The position numbers were made by a program, and so were the translations under genes. A stretch of 64,000 nucleotides of DNA. Source: Pseudomonadota bacterium. GTDB taxonomy: Bacteria > Pseudomonadota > Gammaproteobacteria > Steroidobacterales > Steroidobacteraceae. This document shows, piece after piece, positions 63,425 to 64,000 of the stretch; the first letter of the stretch is position 1, and each line of letters begins with the position of its first letter. The DNA is taken from contig JAFAGC010000012.1 of assembly GCA_023423065.1 (NCBI GenBank), forward strand, positions 1 through 64,000. The letters are read 5' to 3'. The notes under the pieces are model-generated. The model saw nothing but the letters and a program-made list of their open reading frames with translations. It did not search any database and was not told the DNA's origin.

Positions 63425-64000
63425 ATGCTCATGAAGCGGCTGCAACTCGCACATTTGCCTTTACGGACGAAGCTGATCGCCGCAAGTGCGTTGTCGGCCG
63501 CGATGGCGTTGCTGATCGCCGCGCTGACGCAGGCCACCTTTTCCTATTTCTATACGCACTCGGAAGCGTACGAACACCTCAACTCGGTCGCGCGCGTCGT
63601 CGCCGCGCGCAGCACGGGCACGCTGCTCAGCAAGGATTTCCGCCAGTCGGAAGCGCTGGTCAGCGCGTTGCGCGTCGAACCGAACGTCGAAGAAGCATTG
63701 CTGATCGACGACGAGAAGCGCGTGCTCATGCACTACGCGGGCAATCGCGCGATGCTCATGCGCAATGCCAGCGGCGAGCCGACCGACATCGAGAAGTGGC
63801 AGCAGGCGGCCTTCGACGGCAACGAGCACCAGCACCGTTTCGATGGGCTGCGCGCGCTTCACCTCGTCTATCCGATCGTCGACGACGGCAAGAACATCGG
63901 CCATCTCTACGTGCGTTCGAATCTCTCGGAGATGCAGGAGACCATCCTCACGCAGCTCGCGATCCTGCTCGGCGGCTCGGTGGTCGCGTTCGCCATCGCG
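63425..64000 (+). CDS. membrane sensor protein, N-terminal part only (cut by window end)
   Basis: An open frame of 192 codons runs off the end of the window. After ATG 63425 (AGGA 6 bases upstream) it has a transmembrane helix (KLIAASALSAAMALLIAALT) and then a periplasmic region with AEALVSALR-like helices and EEALLIDDEKRVLMHYAG. A second helix begins near residue 180 (ILLGGSVVAFAIA). This is the layout of CHASE8-type sensors of histidine kinases or diguanylate cyclases; the output domain is not visible. The 281-base gap before it holds the tRNA promoter. Confidence 0.8.
   Translation, partial: MLMKRLQLAHLPLRTKLIAASALSAAMALLIAALTQATFSYFYTHSEAYEHLNSVARVVAARSTGTLLSKDFRQSEALVSALRVEPNVEEALLIDDEKRVLMHYAGNRAMLMRNASGEPTDIEKWQQAAFDGNEHQHRFDGLRALHLVYPIVDDGKNIGHLYVRSNLSEMQETILTQLAILLGGSVVAFAIA

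Noticed and set aside
1..64000. CRISPR array, toxin-antitoxin pair or anti-phage island
   Set aside because: No regularly spaced repeat-spacer unit and no adjacent antitoxin was found; the Fic protein has its own inhibitory helix and stands alone.

Overview
The window reads as chromosomal DNA of a high-GC (about two-thirds G+C by eye) Gram-negative bacterium. Evidence includes TonB receptors, outer-membrane porins, lipoboxes, a gammaproteobacterial-type elongator tRNA-Met with encoded CCA, and UrcA, DUF3011 and DcaP proteins. The best guess is a soil or freshwater gammaproteobacterium near Steroidobacterales/Xanthomonadales. That placement is inferred from gene content, not from a marker gene. 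I see no CRISPR array, prophage, rRNA or intact insertion sequence.

Layout, left to right. 0.1-4.9 kb: a large AAA_16 signalling ATPase followed by a TTC38-type TPR protein. 4.9-7.9 kb (minus): a FixL/FixJ-like kinase-regulator pair with overlapping ends, and a lone receiver domain. 8.0-12.9 kb (minus): a tightly packed set encoding a periplasmic amidohydrolase, a DcaP-like porin, a secreted glutaminase and an MscS channel. 13.1-17.6 kb: a DUF3011-barrel protein, a CBS-pair protein and a membrane-anchored trehalose-phosphate-synthase-like enzyme. 17.7-24.1 kb: a GH29 fucosidase with a sugar mutarotase (minus), and a beta-helix lipoprotein with a TonB receptor (plus), ending at a strong hairpin. 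24.2-30.2 kb: small proteins, then a four-gene MacAB-like ABC export operon.

30.3-40.4 kb is rich in signalling: a Ser/Thr kinase-TPR protein with its ECF sigma factor, and a winged-helix regulator carrying the same C-terminal module. Between and beside them lie UrcA, a PKD lipoprotein, a barrel protein, an ABM protein and a DUF2306 membrane protein. 40.5-47 kb: a zinc alcohol dehydrogenase, then a three-gene DUF1592/DUF1552/unknown unit of exported proteins (diheme and Tat types). 47.3-50.6 kb: a thymidine/AMP-phosphorylase-family enzyme overlapping a PRPP-synthetase-like gene, which overlaps a convergent EF-hand gene. 50.7-57.4 kb: an alpha/beta hydrolase, a second winged-helix TPR regulator, an unknown membrane protein, a cation/Ca antiporter and a type-B carboxylesterase. 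57.4-64 kb: an IS66 transposase scrap, a LytS/LytR-type pair, an NHL-repeat lipoprotein, a Fic protein with repeat-rich upstream DNA, tRNA-Met, and the start of a membrane sensor cut by the window edge.

The general theme is outer-membrane uptake and periplasmic hydrolysis combined with several TPR-bearing signal-transduction proteins. The best candidates for an undescribed system are the amidohydrolase-DcaP-glutaminase-MscS cluster, the DUF1592-DUF1552 unit, and the beta-helix lipoprotein/TonB-receptor pair.
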